A stretch of DNA of 64,000 nucleotides from Martelella sp. AD-3 (GTDB lineage: Bacteria; Pseudomonadota; Alphaproteobacteria; Rhizobiales; Rhizobiaceae): NCBI RefSeq assembly GCF_001578105.1, contig NZ_CP014275.1, forward strand, positions 806,001 through 870,000, given 5' to 3'. The notes beneath the pieces are model-generated. The model saw only the letters and a list, made by a program, of their open reading frames with translations, was not told where the DNA came from and did no database searches. Numbering within the stretch: position 1 is the stretch's first letter; every line of letters begins with the position of its first letter. A program made the position numbers and the translations under genes. Below are positions 55,460-64,000 of this stretch, one piece after another.

Positions 55460-56923
55460 TCAGGCCTCCTCGCGTTCGAAGCGTGAAAGCTCCTGCGGGC
55501 TGCCGCCGGTTTCCAGCAGCAGGCGGGAGAGCAGGTTCCTGGCTGCCAACATACGGTACTCCGCCGTCGCGCGCATATCGGTCATCGGCTGGTAGTCGCT
55601 CTCAAAGGCCTGCCGCGCCGCTTCCACGGTCTCGGTCGTCCACGGCTTGCCGGCAAGGGCGGCCTCCACATGGGCCGCGCGCTTGGGAATGCCGGCCATG
55701 CCGCCATAGGCGATCCGGATTTTGTCGACCGTGCCATCGCGCGCAAGTTCCAGATAGAACGCGCCGCAAAGGGCGGAAATATCCTCCTCGCGGCGTTTGG
55801 AAACCTTGTAGACGGCGTAGTGCGCGCCCTTGGCCGGCTTCGGAACGGTGAGCGACAGCACGAATTCGCCCGGCCGTCTGTCCTGCTTGCCGTAGTCGCG
55901 GAAAAAATCCTCAAGCGCGATGGAGCGCGTGCCGTCCTTCGATTGCAGCGTCAGCGTCGCGCCGAGGGCGATCAGGGCAGGGGGCGTATCGCCGATCGGC
56001 GAGCCATTGGCGACATTGCCGCCGATCGTGCCCATATTGCGCACCTGCTCGCCGCCGATGCGGTTGATCAGCCGGGAGAGCGCGGGGATCTTGCCGGCAA
56101 GCGCCGGAAAGGCTTCCGTATAGGTGGCGCCCGCGCCGATGATGAAGCTTTTCTCCGTTTCGGTAATCGTCTGCAGCTCTTCCAGGTGGTTGATGAAGAC
56201 CATCGGGTTCAGCTCGCGCATCTGCTTGGTGACCCAGAGACCCACATCGGTGGAACCGGCAACGATGGTCGCATCGCGGTATTCGGCGAGCACCTCGGCA
56301 AGGGCCTCGACGGAGCCGGGAATGATCCCGCGCTTGCTTTCGTTGCCGATGGTGATGGTCTCGCCGGTCTTCATCGCCGCGAGCTTCGCCAGGATGGTCT
56401 CGCGCTCGCGCGCCAGCGCATCGAAGGCCGCATCCGGACGTATGGCGGAGGCCTTCTCCGCCGCCTTGATGATCGGCTCATAGCCGGTGCAGCGACAGAG
56501 ATTGCCCTGCAACGCCTTTTCGATGGCCTGACGCGAAGGTTTCTCGTTTTCCATCCACAGCGCGTAGAGCGACATGACGAAACCCGGCGTGCAGAAACCG
56601 CATTGCGAGCCGTTCATGTCGACCATGGCCTGCTGGACAGGGTGCAACACGCCGTCTTTTGCCGCCAGGTGCTCGACAGTGACGACATGGGTGGCGTTCA
56701 GCGAGGCGGTGAAGCGGATGCAGGCATTGACCGTCTCGTAGACGAGCCTGCCGCGCGTCAGCCTGCCGACGAGCACGGTGCAGGCGCCGCAATCGCCCTC
56801 GGCGCAGCCTTCCTTGGAGCCGGTCAGGCGCCGTTCAATGCGCAGATAGTCAAGCAGGGTTTCCGACGGCGAGAACCTGTCGCGCGTCACCTCCCTGTCA
56901 TTCAGGATGAACCGTATCGTCAT
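55460..56923 (-). CDS. xdhA: Xanthine dehydrogenase, FeS/FAD subunit
   Basis: A 487-residue small subunit. The first [2Fe-2S] cluster is in GCAEGDCGACTV plus an earlier-type Cys, the second in GSQCGFCTPG and GNLCRCTGYEP. The FAD domain follows with IGGEQVRNMGTIGGNVANGSP. It carries electrons from XdhB to NAD. ATG 56923 is chosen because AAGGA precedes it; a TTG one codon earlier is also in frame. It starts 33 bases after the bdhA stop. Confidence 0.96.
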   Translation of the reverse strand: MTIRFILNDREVTRDRFSPSETLLDYLRIERRLTGSKEGCAEGDCGACTVLVGRLTRGRLVYETVNACIRFTASLNATHVVTVEHLAAKDGVLHPVQQAMVDMNGSQCGFCTPGFVMSLYALWMENEKPSRQAIEKALQGNLCRCTGYEPIIKAAEKASAIRPDAAFDALARERETILAKLAAMKTGETITIGNESKRGIIPGSVEALAEVLAEYRDATIVAGSTDVGLWVTKQMRELNPMVFINHLEELQTITETEKSFIIGAGATYTEAFPALAGKIPALSRLINRIGGEQVRNMGTIGGNVANGSPIGDTPPALIALGATLTLQSKDGTRSIALEDFFRDYGKQDRRPGEFVLSLTVPKPAKGAHYAVYKVSKRREEDISALCGAFYLELARDGTVDKIRIAYGGMAGIPKRAAHVEAALAGKPWTTETVEAARQAFESDYQPMTDMRATAEYRMLAARNLLSRLLLETGGSPQELSRFEREEA

Positions 56924-56956
56924 CAAAATTCCTTCAGAAATACCCGGAGGCCGGCG

Positions 56957-57733
56957 CTATTGCGCGGTCCAGCCGCCGTCAATCGAAATATGCGTGCCGG
57001 TGACCTGGCAGGCGGCGTCGCTCGCTAGATAAAGCGCCGCGGCGGCAATCTGCTCGACGGTCACGAACTGCTTGGTCGGCTGGGCGGCGAGAAGAACGTC
57101 GGTCTTCACCTGTTCTTCCGTCATCCCGCGCGCCTTCGCCGTATCCGGGATCTGCCTTTCCACGAGCGGGGTCAGCACATAGCCGGGGCAGATGGCGTTG
57201 ACCGTGATGTTGTGGCGGGCAAGTTCCAGCGCGACCGTCTTCGTCAGCCCCATCATGCCGTGCTTTGCCGCCACATAGGCGGATTTGAACGGCGAGGCGA
57301 CCAGCCCGTGGGCCGAGACAAGGTTGATGATCCGCCCGTGGCCCGCCTGCTTCATCAGCGGAACCGCATGGTGGATCGTATGGAAAGAACTCGTCAGATT
57401 GATGGCAATGATCTGGTCCCATTTTTCCGGCGGAAAATCCTCGATCGGACTGACATGCTGGATGCCGGCATTGTTGACCAGGACGTCGAGACTTCCGAAG
57501 GTTTGGCGGGCCGTCGCGATCAGGTCCGCAATCTCGTCCGGCTTGGTCATGTCGGCGGGATGGTAGATCACCGAGCCGTCGCCGGTGCTGCCGATGCGCT
57601 CGACGGCCTGGTTGATGGTCTCTTCCGTGCCGAAGCCGTTGATGACGAGATTGTCGCCGGCCTTTGCGAAGCCTTCGGCAATGCCGAGGCCTATACCGCT
57701 TGTGGAGCCGGTCACCACTACAGTGCGCGCCAT
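56957..57733 (-). CDS. bdhA: 3-Hydroxybutyrate dehydrogenase
   Basis: A 258-residue short-chain dehydrogenase that interconverts 3-hydroxybutyrate and acetoacetate with NAD. The NAD loop GSTSGIGLGIAEGFAKAG is near residue 9, the catalytic Tyr and Lys are in SAYVAAKHG, and ITVNAICPGYVLTPLVE follows. QFVTVEQIAAAALYL and the length match BdhA. It sits directly upstream of xdhA in the same orientation, an unusual neighbour; its expected partners lie at 34-37 kb. Confidence 0.93.
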   Translation of the reverse strand: MARTVVVTGSTSGIGLGIAEGFAKAGDNLVINGFGTEETINQAVERIGSTGDGSVIYHPADMTKPDEIADLIATARQTFGSLDVLVNNAGIQHVSPIEDFPPEKWDQIIAINLTSSFHTIHHAVPLMKQAGHGRIINLVSAHGLVASPFKSAYVAAKHGMMGLTKTVALELARHNITVNAICPGYVLTPLVERQIPDTAKARGMTEEQVKTDVLLAAQPTKQFVTVEQIAAAALYLASDAACQVTGTHISIDGGWTAQ

Positions 57734-57979
57734 GATATGTCTGCCATTCCCGTTTTTGTTGTTGTTTGCGATTTGCCGGAAAGGTTATGCGCAAACCGGA
57801 AGCCATGCAATTGCTTGCATGCCGCGGGACGGCAAGAAATATGCGCCGCCGCAGGGCGCGCGACGGGCGGTGAACACAGCGTTTCGCAAGTGGCGACGTC
57901 CCGTCCCGTGACTTGCGGCAGGCGATGCTCCATATCAGGGCCAAACGCAATTCAGCTTTTGGCTTGGAAGGACGATCTG

Positions 57980-59026
57980 ATGGAACTGGGTGTCTTCACA
58001 TTTGCCGATGTCGACCCGTCTGACGGCATTGATCGCGGGAAAGAGGCGGAACGCCGCATGCGGGACCTGATGGAGGAAATCAGGCTGGCGGACGATGTCG
58101 GGCTCGACGTCTTCGGCGTCGGCGAGCACCACCGCGTCGACTATCTGGTCTCTTCTCCGGCAACCGTGCTCGCCGGCGCCGCCACGATCACGAAGACTAT
58201 CCGGCTGACGAGCGCGGTCTCGATCCTGTCATCGGATGATCCCGTACGCGTGTTCCAGCAGTTTTCCTCCGTTGACCTGCTGTCCTCGGGACGGGCGGAG
58301 ATCATGGCCGGGCGCGGCTCCTTCATCGAAAGTTTTCCGCTGTTCGGCTATCCGCTGGAAGCCTATGACGAGCTGTTTTCGGAAAAGCTCGATCTTCTGT
58401 TGAAGATCCGTGAAAACGAGAAGGTCACCTGGTCGGGCAACACGCGCGCGCCGCTCAAGGACCAGCCGGTCTATCCGCGTCCGGTGCAGAACCCTCTGCC
58501 GGTCTGGATCGCCGCAGGCGGCACGCCGCAATCGATGGCCCGCGCCGGCTTTCTCGGCCTGCCGCTGATCATAGCGATCCTGGGCGGTCAGCCGCGCCGG
58601 TTTGCGCCGCTCTTCGATATCCACCGCCAGGCGGGTCTGCAGGCCGGTCATGATCCGGCGAAGCTGAAGCGCGGCATTTCCGTCCATGGTTTTCTCGCCG
58701 ATACGGCGGAAGAGGCCGCCGACATCTTCTTCGAACCGCAGAAGGCCGTGATGGACCGGCTCGGGCGCGAGCGCGGCTGGGGGCCGCAGAGCCGGGCGCA
58801 GTTCGATGCCTCGATGGGACCGGAAGGCGCGCTCTTCGTCGGCGGGCCGGAGGACCTTGCGCGCAAGATTGTCGCCCACCAGCGCATTTTCGGTCTCGAC
58901 CGGTTCATGATTCAGTTCGCCGTCGGGCTTGTGCCGCAAGCGCAAGTGTTGCATGCCATCGAGCTGTTCGGCAAAAAGGTCGCGCCGATGGTGCGCGAAA
59001 TGCTCGCCGACGGCGAACCGGTTTAG
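57980..59026 (+). CDS. Luciferase-like flavin-dependent oxidoreductase
   Basis: A 348-residue LLM-class oxidoreductase. It starts MELGVFTFADVDP and shows the barrel landmarks GVGEHHRVDYLVSSPATVLAG and SILSSDDPVRVFQQFSSVDLL. Such proteins use reduced FMN or F420 to oxidise varied substrates; no substrate can be named. GGAAGGA precedes ATG 57980. It is divergent from bdhA (246-bp gap without an obvious operator) and is followed by map after 28 bases. Confidence 0.88.
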   Translation: MELGVFTFADVDPSDGIDRGKEAERRMRDLMEEIRLADDVGLDVFGVGEHHRVDYLVSSPATVLAGAATITKTIRLTSAVSILSSDDPVRVFQQFSSVDLLSSGRAEIMAGRGSFIESFPLFGYPLEAYDELFSEKLDLLLKIRENEKVTWSGNTRAPLKDQPVYPRPVQNPLPVWIAAGGTPQSMARAGFLGLPLIIAILGGQPRRFAPLFDIHRQAGLQAGHDPAKLKRGISVHGFLADTAEEAADIFFEPQKAVMDRLGRERGWGPQSRAQFDASMGPEGALFVGGPEDLARKIVAHQRIFGLDRFMIQFAVGLVPQAQVLHAIELFGKKVAPMVREMLADGEPV

Positions 59027-59054
59027 AATTCGAAAGTTGATAAAGAGGGCCTGA

Positions 59055-59813
59055 ATGATCGTCACGACAGAAGAAGAGCTTCAGGCCCTGAAGGACATCG
59101 GCCGCATCTGCGCGGGCGCGGTCGACATCATGTCGAAGGCGCTGGAGCCCGGCATTACGACGCTTGAACTTGACAAGATCGGCCGCAGGTTCCTGGAAGA
59201 CAACGGCGCGCAGTCGGCGCCGGAAGTGACCTATCGGTTTCCCGGAGCGACCTGCATTTCCGTCAACGAGGAGGTCGCCCACGGCATTCCGGGCGAGCGT
59301 GTGATTGCCGCCGGCGACCTCGTCAATATTGATGTTTCGGCCGAGAAGAACGGGTTTTTCTCCGACACCGGCGCATCCTTCGCCGTGCCGCCGGTGACAG
59401 CGAAGATCAAGCGCCTCTGCCGCGACGGCAAGCGGGCGATGTGGACGGGCATCAACCAGGTGAAACCCGGCGGCGAATTCGCCGATATCGGCAATGCCAT
59501 CGGCGATTTTGCCCGCAAGAATCGATATTCGCTGATCCGCAACCTCGCAAGCCACGGCATCGGCCGCTCGCTGCACGAGGAGCCCGCCGAGCTTTCCACC
59601 TGGCCGGACCCGAGCGAACGCCGGCGCATTGCCGAGGGGCATGTGTTCACTGTCGAGCCGTTTCTTTCGCTCGGCGGCGAATTCGCCGAGGAGGAAGAGG
59701 ACCGGGACTGGGTGCTCTATTCGATCCCGAAGGCGCTGACGGTCCAGTTCGAGCACACGCTGGTGGCAACCCGAAACGGCCCGGTGATCCTGACGCTGCC
59801 CGACGGCGAGTAG
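59055..59813 (+). CDS. map: Methionine aminopeptidase, type I
   Basis: A 252-residue enzyme that removes N-terminal Met. Metal ligands are visible: the Asp pair in NIDVSAEKNGFFSDTG, His in ASHGIGRSLHE, Glu in FTVEPFLS and Glu in QFEHTLVAT. The length fits type Ia enzymes without an N-terminal zinc finger. Rhizobia commonly carry more than one map gene; whether this is the housekeeping copy is not clear. It lies between the LLM oxidoreductase and bacA genes. Confidence 0.93.
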   Translation: MIVTTEEELQALKDIGRICAGAVDIMSKALEPGITTLELDKIGRRFLEDNGAQSAPEVTYRFPGATCISVNEEVAHGIPGERVIAAGDLVNIDVSAEKNGFFSDTGASFAVPPVTAKIKRLCRDGKRAMWTGINQVKPGGEFADIGNAIGDFARKNRYSLIRNLASHGIGRSLHEEPAELSTWPDPSERRRIAEGHVFTVEPFLSLGGEFAEEEEDRDWVLYSIPKALTVQFEHTLVATRNGPVILTLPDGE

Positions 59814-59941
59814 TATGCTCTCTGCTTGCGGCGCGAAGGCGTCTGCAAGACCTGAACAATGTTTAATTTCTCTTTCGGCCGTTTTTTGCCATAGATGGGC
59901 GGACAACTCCGTCATTCGCGATTTTCCGGAAGGCCAACCCC

Positions 59942-61213
59942 TTGTTTCAGTCGTTTTTTCCGAAGCCGAAACTGTTTTTCGCCTCCGCCCTGGTCTGGGC
60001 ACTGGTCGCAATCGCCGGCTGGTACGGCGTGGTGCGCGAACTGGGTGTTGCCGTAGGCTTCGCGCCCTATCCGGAAGGCGAGCAGCCGATCGGGCTTGCG
60101 CATTTCGTCACGCCCGACTTCCTGTGGTTCTACCTTTATTATGCCGTGTTCTCGGTGATCTTCGGCGTGTTCTGGTGGATCGTCGGTGACAATCGCAAAT
60201 GGCAGCCCTGGTCGGTTTGGGGGTCGCAACTGATCATCTTCGTCACCTATTTCTCGGTGCAGATTTCGGTTGCCATCAACAACTGGCGCCGTCCTTTCGG
60301 GGATACGTTGCAGGCCGCGCTGCAGGGCGAAGGCGGCATCACGGTCGGCGATTTCTATACGCTGATGCTGATCTTCCTGCAGATCGCCTTTCTGAGCGTC
60401 ACTCTTTTCATCGTTTCGCGCTTCTTCATCAGCCACTACATCTTCCGCTGGCGCACGGCGATGAATGATTACTATACCGGCATGTGGGAGCGCGTCCGTC
60501 ATATCGAGGGCGCATCCCAGCGCGTTCAGGAAGACACGATGCGTTTCGCCTCGATCATGGAAGGGCTCGGTGTTTCGATGATCGATTCGGTGATGACGCT
60601 GATCGCCTTTCTGCCGGTGCTGTTCTCGCTGTCGCAATATGTCACCGAACTGCCGATCGTCGGCGCGATTCCCGCTCCGCTTTTCACCGCGGCGATCTTC
60701 TGGTCGCTGTTCGGCACGATTTTGCTCGTCGTGGTCGGCATCAAGCTACCGGGACTGGAGTTTCGCAATCAGCGCGTCGAGGCCGCCTATCGTAAGGAAC
60801 TGGTCTATGGCGAGGACCATGAGGACCGCGCCGATCCGGTCACGCTGCAGGAGCTCTTCACCAATGTGCGCCGCAATTACTTCCGGCTCTATCTGCACTA
60901 CACCTACTTCAATCTCGCCCGCAGTCTCTACCTTCAGGCCGACAATATCTTCGGCTATTTCATTCTGGTGCCGGCGATCGTCGCCGGCGCGGTCACCTAC
61001 GGTCTCGTGCAGCAGATCGTGACAGCCTTCGGCCAGGTTGCCTCCTCGTTCCAGTATCTCGTGATGTCCTGGTCGACCATCATCGAGCTGATTTCGATCT
61101 ACAAGCGCCTGAAGGCCTTCGAGGCTGCGATCTTCGGTCAGCAACTGCCGGAGATCGACCGCGAGGACTATCAGGAGCCGGGCGGCGCAGTGGCCGATAC
61201 GCATCCCGATTGA
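59942..61213 (+). CDS. bacA: BacA/SbmA-family peptide transporter
   Basis: A 423-residue inner-membrane transporter of the BacA/SbmA family, which imports peptides such as bleomycin, microcins and plant NCR peptides. The N terminus [15 protein letters not shown] is nearly invariant in BacA proteins. Further signatures are [34 protein letters not shown] [12 protein letters not shown] and [20 protein letters not shown]. The TTG start at 59942 has GGAAGG 8 bases upstream and begins exactly at the conserved N terminus. A hairpin terminator follows. Confidence 0.93.
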   Translation: MFQSFFPKPKLFFASALVWALVAIAGWYGVVRELGVAVGFAPYPEGEQPIGLAHFVTPDFLWFYLYYAVFSVIFGVFWWIVGDNRKWQPWSVWGSQLIIFVTYFSVQISVAINNWRRPFGDTLQAALQGEGGITVGDFYTLMLIFLQIAFLSVTLFIVSRFFISHYIFRWRTAMNDYYTGMWERVRHIEGASQRVQEDTMRFASIMEGLGVSMIDSVMTLIAFLPVLFSLSQYVTELPIVGAIPAPLFTAAIFWSLFGTILLVVVGIKLPGLEFRNQRVEAAYRKELVYGEDHEDRADPVTLQELFTNVRRNYFRLYLHYTYFNLARSLYLQADNIFGYFILVPAIVAGAVTYGLVQQIVTAFGQVASSFQYLVMSWSTIIELISIYKRLKAFEAAIFGQQLPEIDREDYQEPGGAVADTHPD

Positions 61214-61227
61214 GCAAATTGAAACCG

Positions 61228-61256
61228 CCGCCGTCTGAAGCGACTTCAAACGGCGG
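61228..61256 (+). terminator. Terminator after bacA
   Basis: CCGCCGT-C-TGAAG-CGA-CTTCA-A-ACGGCGG forms a 12-bp hairpin with one internal mismatch, 14 bases after the bacA stop, followed by TGTTTCG. Confidence 0.7.
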
Positions 61257-61309
61257 TGTTTCGCGCCTATTGTGCTGGCGGTATTTCGCGCCTTCAGGGG
61301 GATAGCGCC

Positions 61310-61897
61310 ATGGTCATGCTCATCGTTGCCGTGCTGGTTTTCACGGGCATTCATCTCATCAACACTTTCGCGCCGGGGTTTCGCCGCTCGATGATCGATC
61401 GTCTGGGCGAGAACGGTTGGAAGGGGGGCTTTTCGCTCGCGGCGCTGGCAGCGCTCGTCTTCATGATCTGGGCCTTCGGCCGGGCCCGTCAGGAAGGCAT
61501 CGTGCTCTACACGCCGCCCTTCTGGATGGCGCACGTCACCCTTCTTCTGATGCTTCTCGCGATGATCTGTCTTGCCGCAAGCTTCTTTCCGCCGGGTCGG
61601 ATCACGACGATGGCCAAGCATCCGATGGTGCTGTCCGTGAAGATCTGGGCTTTCGCCCATCTTCTGGCCAATGGCGAGGCGGCATCCGTCATCCTCTTTG
61701 CGGGCCTTCTCGTCTGGGCGGTGATCCTCAGGATTTCGCTGGCACGGCGCGAGCGCTCCGGCAATTACAGTCGCAAACCCTTCGTCTCCGCGCGCTACGA
61801 CGCCTATGCTTTCGTCCTCGGGGTCGTGCTCTGGGGACTGTTCATCTGGAAGCTTCACATCTGGCTGATCGGCGTTCCGGTGCCGCTCGCCATGTGA
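61310..61897 (+). CDS. NnrU family membrane protein
   Basis: A 195-residue integral membrane protein of the NnrU family, with about five hydrophobic helices. Landmarks are LVFTGIHLINTFAPGFR at the start, TMAKHPMVLSVKIWAFAHLLANGE, and SARYDAYAFVLG. NnrU occurs with nitric-oxide reduction genes in denitrifiers, but none are here, and many alphaproteobacteria carry orphan copies. Similar heme/isomerase-like relatives exist (15-cis-zeta-carotene isomerase family). GGGGGA precedes the ATG at 61310. Confidence 0.85.
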   Translation: MVMLIVAVLVFTGIHLINTFAPGFRRSMIDRLGENGWKGGFSLAALAALVFMIWAFGRARQEGIVLYTPPFWMAHVTLLLMLLAMICLAASFFPPGRITTMAKHPMVLSVKIWAFAHLLANGEAASVILFAGLLVWAVILRISLARRERSGNYSRKPFVSARYDAYAFVLGVVLWGLFIWKLHIWLIGVPVPLAM

Positions 61898-62014
61898 AAA
61901 CAGGCCGTCCGGTGCAATATCACCGTTGCCGCGCGGCTTTTTCCCTTACAACGGGATGAAAAAACGGCTAGAAGGCCCGGCACTGGAGAATGAAATTCGT
62001 GCCGGAGTGACGGA

Positions 62015-62695
62015 ATGGCAAATCAGGACGACAGTTTTATCCGCGAGGTCAACGAGGAGCTGCGTTCCGACAGGATGAAGGATGCGTGGCGGCGCTTCGG
62101 GCGTTATCTGATCGCCCTTGCCGTCCTGCTCGTCGTCGGAACCGCGGGCTGGCGCGGCTATGAATACTGGCAGGCGCGTGAAGCGGCCCAGTCCGGCGAT
62201 GTTTTCCTGACCGCGCTGAACCAGATCGAAGCCGGCAATCTTGCCGCCGCCGAAGAGACGCTGTCGAAGCTCGAGTCCGAAGGCCATGGGGCCTATCCGG
62301 TTCTTGCCGAATTGCGCGCAGCGACGCTTCTTTCCGAAGCGGGCGATACGGCCGCAGCGGTCTCCGCCTTCTCTTCGATTGGCAAGGATCGCAGCGTGCC
62401 GGAAGCGATCCGCGACGCCGCCAAGCTGCGCGCCGGCTGGCTGCTGGTCGATACCGGGACCTATGAACAGGTTTCGGCGGAAGTGGAAGCGCTTGCCAAT
62501 GACGGCAATCCGTTCCGCTTCTCCGCCCGGGAGATTCTCGGTCTTTCCGCCTATGGCCACCAGGATTACGCCCGCGCCCAGCAATGGTTCGAGGACGTCG
62601 CCAACGACCCCGAAGCCCCGCGCAATGTCTTGAACCGCGTGCAGATCCTGCTCGAGGTCATGACTGCCAATGGCGAAATCAAGGATGCCGGCTGA
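62015..62695 (+). CDS. YfgM-like membrane-anchored TPR protein
   Basis: A 226-residue protein with a short cytoplasmic start, one membrane helix ([20 protein letters not shown], about residues 33-52) and a periplasmic TPR-type helical region. In E. coli YfgM binds the SecYEG translocon and periplasmic chaperones. Position directly upstream of der is conserved in proteobacteria, though bamB of that neighbourhood is missing here. It starts [17 protein letters not shown]. Der begins 19 bases after its stop. Confidence 0.87.
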   Translation: MANQDDSFIREVNEELRSDRMKDAWRRFGRYLIALAVLLVVGTAGWRGYEYWQAREAAQSGDVFLTALNQIEAGNLAAAEETLSKLESEGHGAYPVLAELRAATLLSEAGDTAAAVSAFSSIGKDRSVPEAIRDAAKLRAGWLLVDTGTYEQVSAEVEALANDGNPFRFSAREILGLSAYGHQDYARAQQWFEDVANDPEAPRNVLNRVQILLEVMTANGEIKDAG

Positions 62696-62714
62696 GCCGG
62701 CCCGCGAGGAACAG

Positions 62715-64000
62715 ATGAATTTCAAGGTCGCGATCGTCGGAAGGCCGAATGTCGGCAAGTCCACGCTGTTCAACCGTCTGGTCGGACAGAAGCTGGCGCT
62801 TGTTGACGACACGCCGGGCGTGACGCGCGACCGCCGGCCGGGCGAGGCGCGGCTGTTTGATTTGCGCTTCACCATCATCGATACGGCCGGTCTTGAAGAG
62901 GCTGCCGCCGACACGTTGCCGGGGCGCATGCGCGCGCAGACGGAAGCGGCGATCGACGAGGCCGACCTGTCGCTCTTTCTCATCGACGCCAAGGCCGGCC
63001 TGACGCCCGCCGACGCAACGCTTGCCGAACTGCTGCGTCGCCGCGGCAAACCGGTGGTGCTGGTTGCCAACAAGGCGGAAGCGCGTGGCTCGGATGCCGG
63101 CTTTTATGATGCCTTCACGCTGGGCCTAGGCGAGCCCTGTCCGATTTCCGCCGAACATGGCCAGGGCATGAACGATCTGCGCGAGGCGATCATCGAGGCG
63201 ATCGGCGAGGACCGCGCCTTCCCAAAGGAAGAGCCTGCCGAGGAAGCGCTCACCGATGTGATGCTGACGCGGGAAGAGGCGGAAAACCCGGAAGAGGCCG
63301 CCCCCTATGACGACAGCAAGCCCTTGCGGGTCGCGATCGTGGGCCGTCCGAACGCCGGAAAATCGACGCTGATCAACCGCTATCTCGGCGAGGAACGGCT
63401 GCTCACCGGCCCGGAAGCCGGCATCACCCGCGATTCCATTTCGGTGGAGTGGGAGTGGCGCGGCCGGCCGATCAAGCTGTTCGACACCGCCGGCATGCGC
63501 CGCAAGGCGCGGGTGGTCGAAAAACTTGAAAAACTTTCCGTCTCCGACGCGCTGCGGGCCATCCGTTTTGCCGAATGCGTGGTGATCGTCTTCGATGCCA
63601 CGATCCCGTTTGAAAAGCAGGACCTGCAGATTGTCGATCTCGTGCTGCGCGAGGGCAGGGCGGCCGTGATCGCGTTCAACAAATGGGACATGATCGAGGA
63701 CCGCCAGCAGGTGCTGGCGGATTTGCGCGAGAAGACAGAGCGGCTTTTGCCGCAGGCGCGCGGCATTCGCGCCGTGCCGATTTCCGGCGAGCGGGGCACC
63801 GGCCTCGACAAGCTGATGCAGGCGGTCGCCGATACTGACAAGGTGTGGAACCGCCGCATCTCGACGGCCAGGCTCAATCGCTGGCTCGACGGCCAGACGG
63901 TCAGCCACCCGCCGCCCGCCGTTTCCGGCCGGCGTCTTCGGATGAAATACATGACGCAGGTGAAAACCCGTCCGCCCGGCTTCATGATCTCCTGCACCAG
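62715..64000 (+). CDS. der: Ribosome-assembly GTPase Der (EngA), 3' end beyond window
   Basis: 428 codons of a double-GTPase needed for 50S ribosome assembly are visible. The two G1 loops are [11 protein letters not shown] (near residue 9) and [11 protein letters not shown] (near residue 212), followed by DTAGLEE and DTAGMRR G3 motifs and the NKWD G4 motif. The C-terminal KH-like domain begins near [19 protein letters not shown], and the frame runs off the window edge. AGGAACAG precedes ATG 62715. Only about 40-50 residues are missing compared with family length. Confidence 0.96.
   Translation, partial: MNFKVAIVGRPNVGKSTLFNRLVGQKLALVDDTPGVTRDRRPGEARLFDLRFTIIDTAGLEEAAADTLPGRMRAQTEAAIDEADLSLFLIDAKAGLTPADATLAELLRRRGKPVVLVANKAEARGSDAGFYDAFTLGLGEPCPISAEHGQGMNDLREAIIEAIGEDRAFPKEEPAEEALTDVMLTREEAENPEEAAPYDDSKPLRVAIVGRPNAGKSTLINRYLGEERLLTGPEAGITRDSISVEWEWRGRPIKLFDTAGMRRKARVVEKLEKLSVSDALRAIRFAECVVIVFDATIPFEKQDLQIVDLVLREGRAAVIAFNKWDMIEDRQQVLADLREKTERLLPQARGIRAVPISGERGTGLDKLMQAVADTDKVWNRRISTARLNRWLDGQTVSHPPPAVSGRRLRMKYMTQVKTRPPGFMISCT

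Noticed and set aside
59055..59813. The methionine aminopeptidase as a creatinase/Xaa-Pro peptidase
   Set aside because: Its metal ligands and 252-residue length fit type I methionine aminopeptidases, not the longer two-domain creatinase-type proteins.

Overview
The window is about 64 kb of high-GC alphaproteobacterial chromosome. The gene set points to the Rhizobiales, most likely a Rhizobiaceae-type genome: a BacA transporter, split MnmD and FAD oxidoreductase genes, PuuD/XdhABC purine catabolism, the transglutaminase/alpha-E/ATP-grasp trio, a DUF930 protein, and interspersed repeats of the kind seen in rhizobial genomes. The genus cannot be fixed from the sequence alone. I see no tRNA, rRNA, insertion sequence, phage gene, CRISPR array or plasmid origin. 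Genes are densely packed and many overlap by 4 bp.

Layout. 0-9 kb: TfoX-like protein, E. coli-type riboflavin synthase and Fe-superoxide dismutase, membrane glucose dehydrogenase (PQQ), a DUF2254 membrane protein, a YqeY-like protein, oligopeptidase B and a secreted DUF930 protein. 9-14 kb: a sulfide:quinone oxidoreductase with all three catalytic cysteines, divergent from a universal stress protein, a DksA-like protein and a hemolysin-III-type protein. The gap between them holds two palindromes on a predicted sqr promoter and an FNR/FixK-type box. Two tandem secreted LprI-like proteins and a GNAT acetyltransferase follow. 14-22.5 kb: glpD-glpK, an MFS exporter, a Tat-exported metallo-hydrolase, guaB and a Gfo/Idh/MocA oxidoreductase. 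22.6-25.8 kb: the ATP-grasp/alpha-E/transglutaminase operon, a widespread but biochemically unexplained set. 26-34.5 kb: an MltB-type lytic transglycosylase, a GlpR-like repressor, a 2H-phosphoesterase-like protein (DUF1868), and a binding-protein-dependent ABC importer divergent from a ROK regulator that lacks the usual zinc cysteines. 34.5-43 kb: acetoacetate utilisation (CoA-transferase A and B, thiolase) divergent from a PAS-LuxR regulator, a 47-residue small protein, a radical-SAM sulfatase-maturase-like enzyme with a SEC-C tail, RhlE helicase, MnmD and a FAD oxidoreductase.

43-57.7 kb is a nearly complete purine-to-glyoxylate catabolic island made of two converging operons. The plus-strand operon carries a DUF1045 protein, puuE, uraD, allantoicase, allA, uraH and a metallophosphoesterase. 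The minus-strand operon carries bdhA, xdhA, xdhB, xdhC, puuD, guaD and an lldD-like flavoenzyme. Together they encode guanine to xanthine to urate to 5-hydroxyisourate to OHCU to allantoin to allantoate to ureidoglycolate to glyoxylate plus urea. The membrane cytochrome-linked urate hydroxylase PuuD replaces soluble uricase. 58-64 kb holds a luciferase-like flavin oxidoreductase, a methionine aminopeptidase, BacA, an NnrU-like membrane protein, a YfgM-like membrane protein and the start of der.

Themes. Ketone-body genes sit in two places: AtoDA/thiolase at 34-37 kb, and bdhA at the head of the xdh operon at 57 kb. The glycerol genes (glpDK at 14-17 kb) and the GlpR-like repressor (27 kb) carry shared ATGTTCG half-sites. 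FNR-like boxes precede the stress operon (clear) and the radical-SAM gene (imperfect). The best candidates for poorly described biology are the ATP-grasp/alpha-E/transglutaminase operon, the DUF1045 protein with both HxT motifs degraded inside the purine operon, the metallophosphoesterase and LldD-like genes appended to the purine operons, and the SEC-C-tailed maturase with its small upstream gene.
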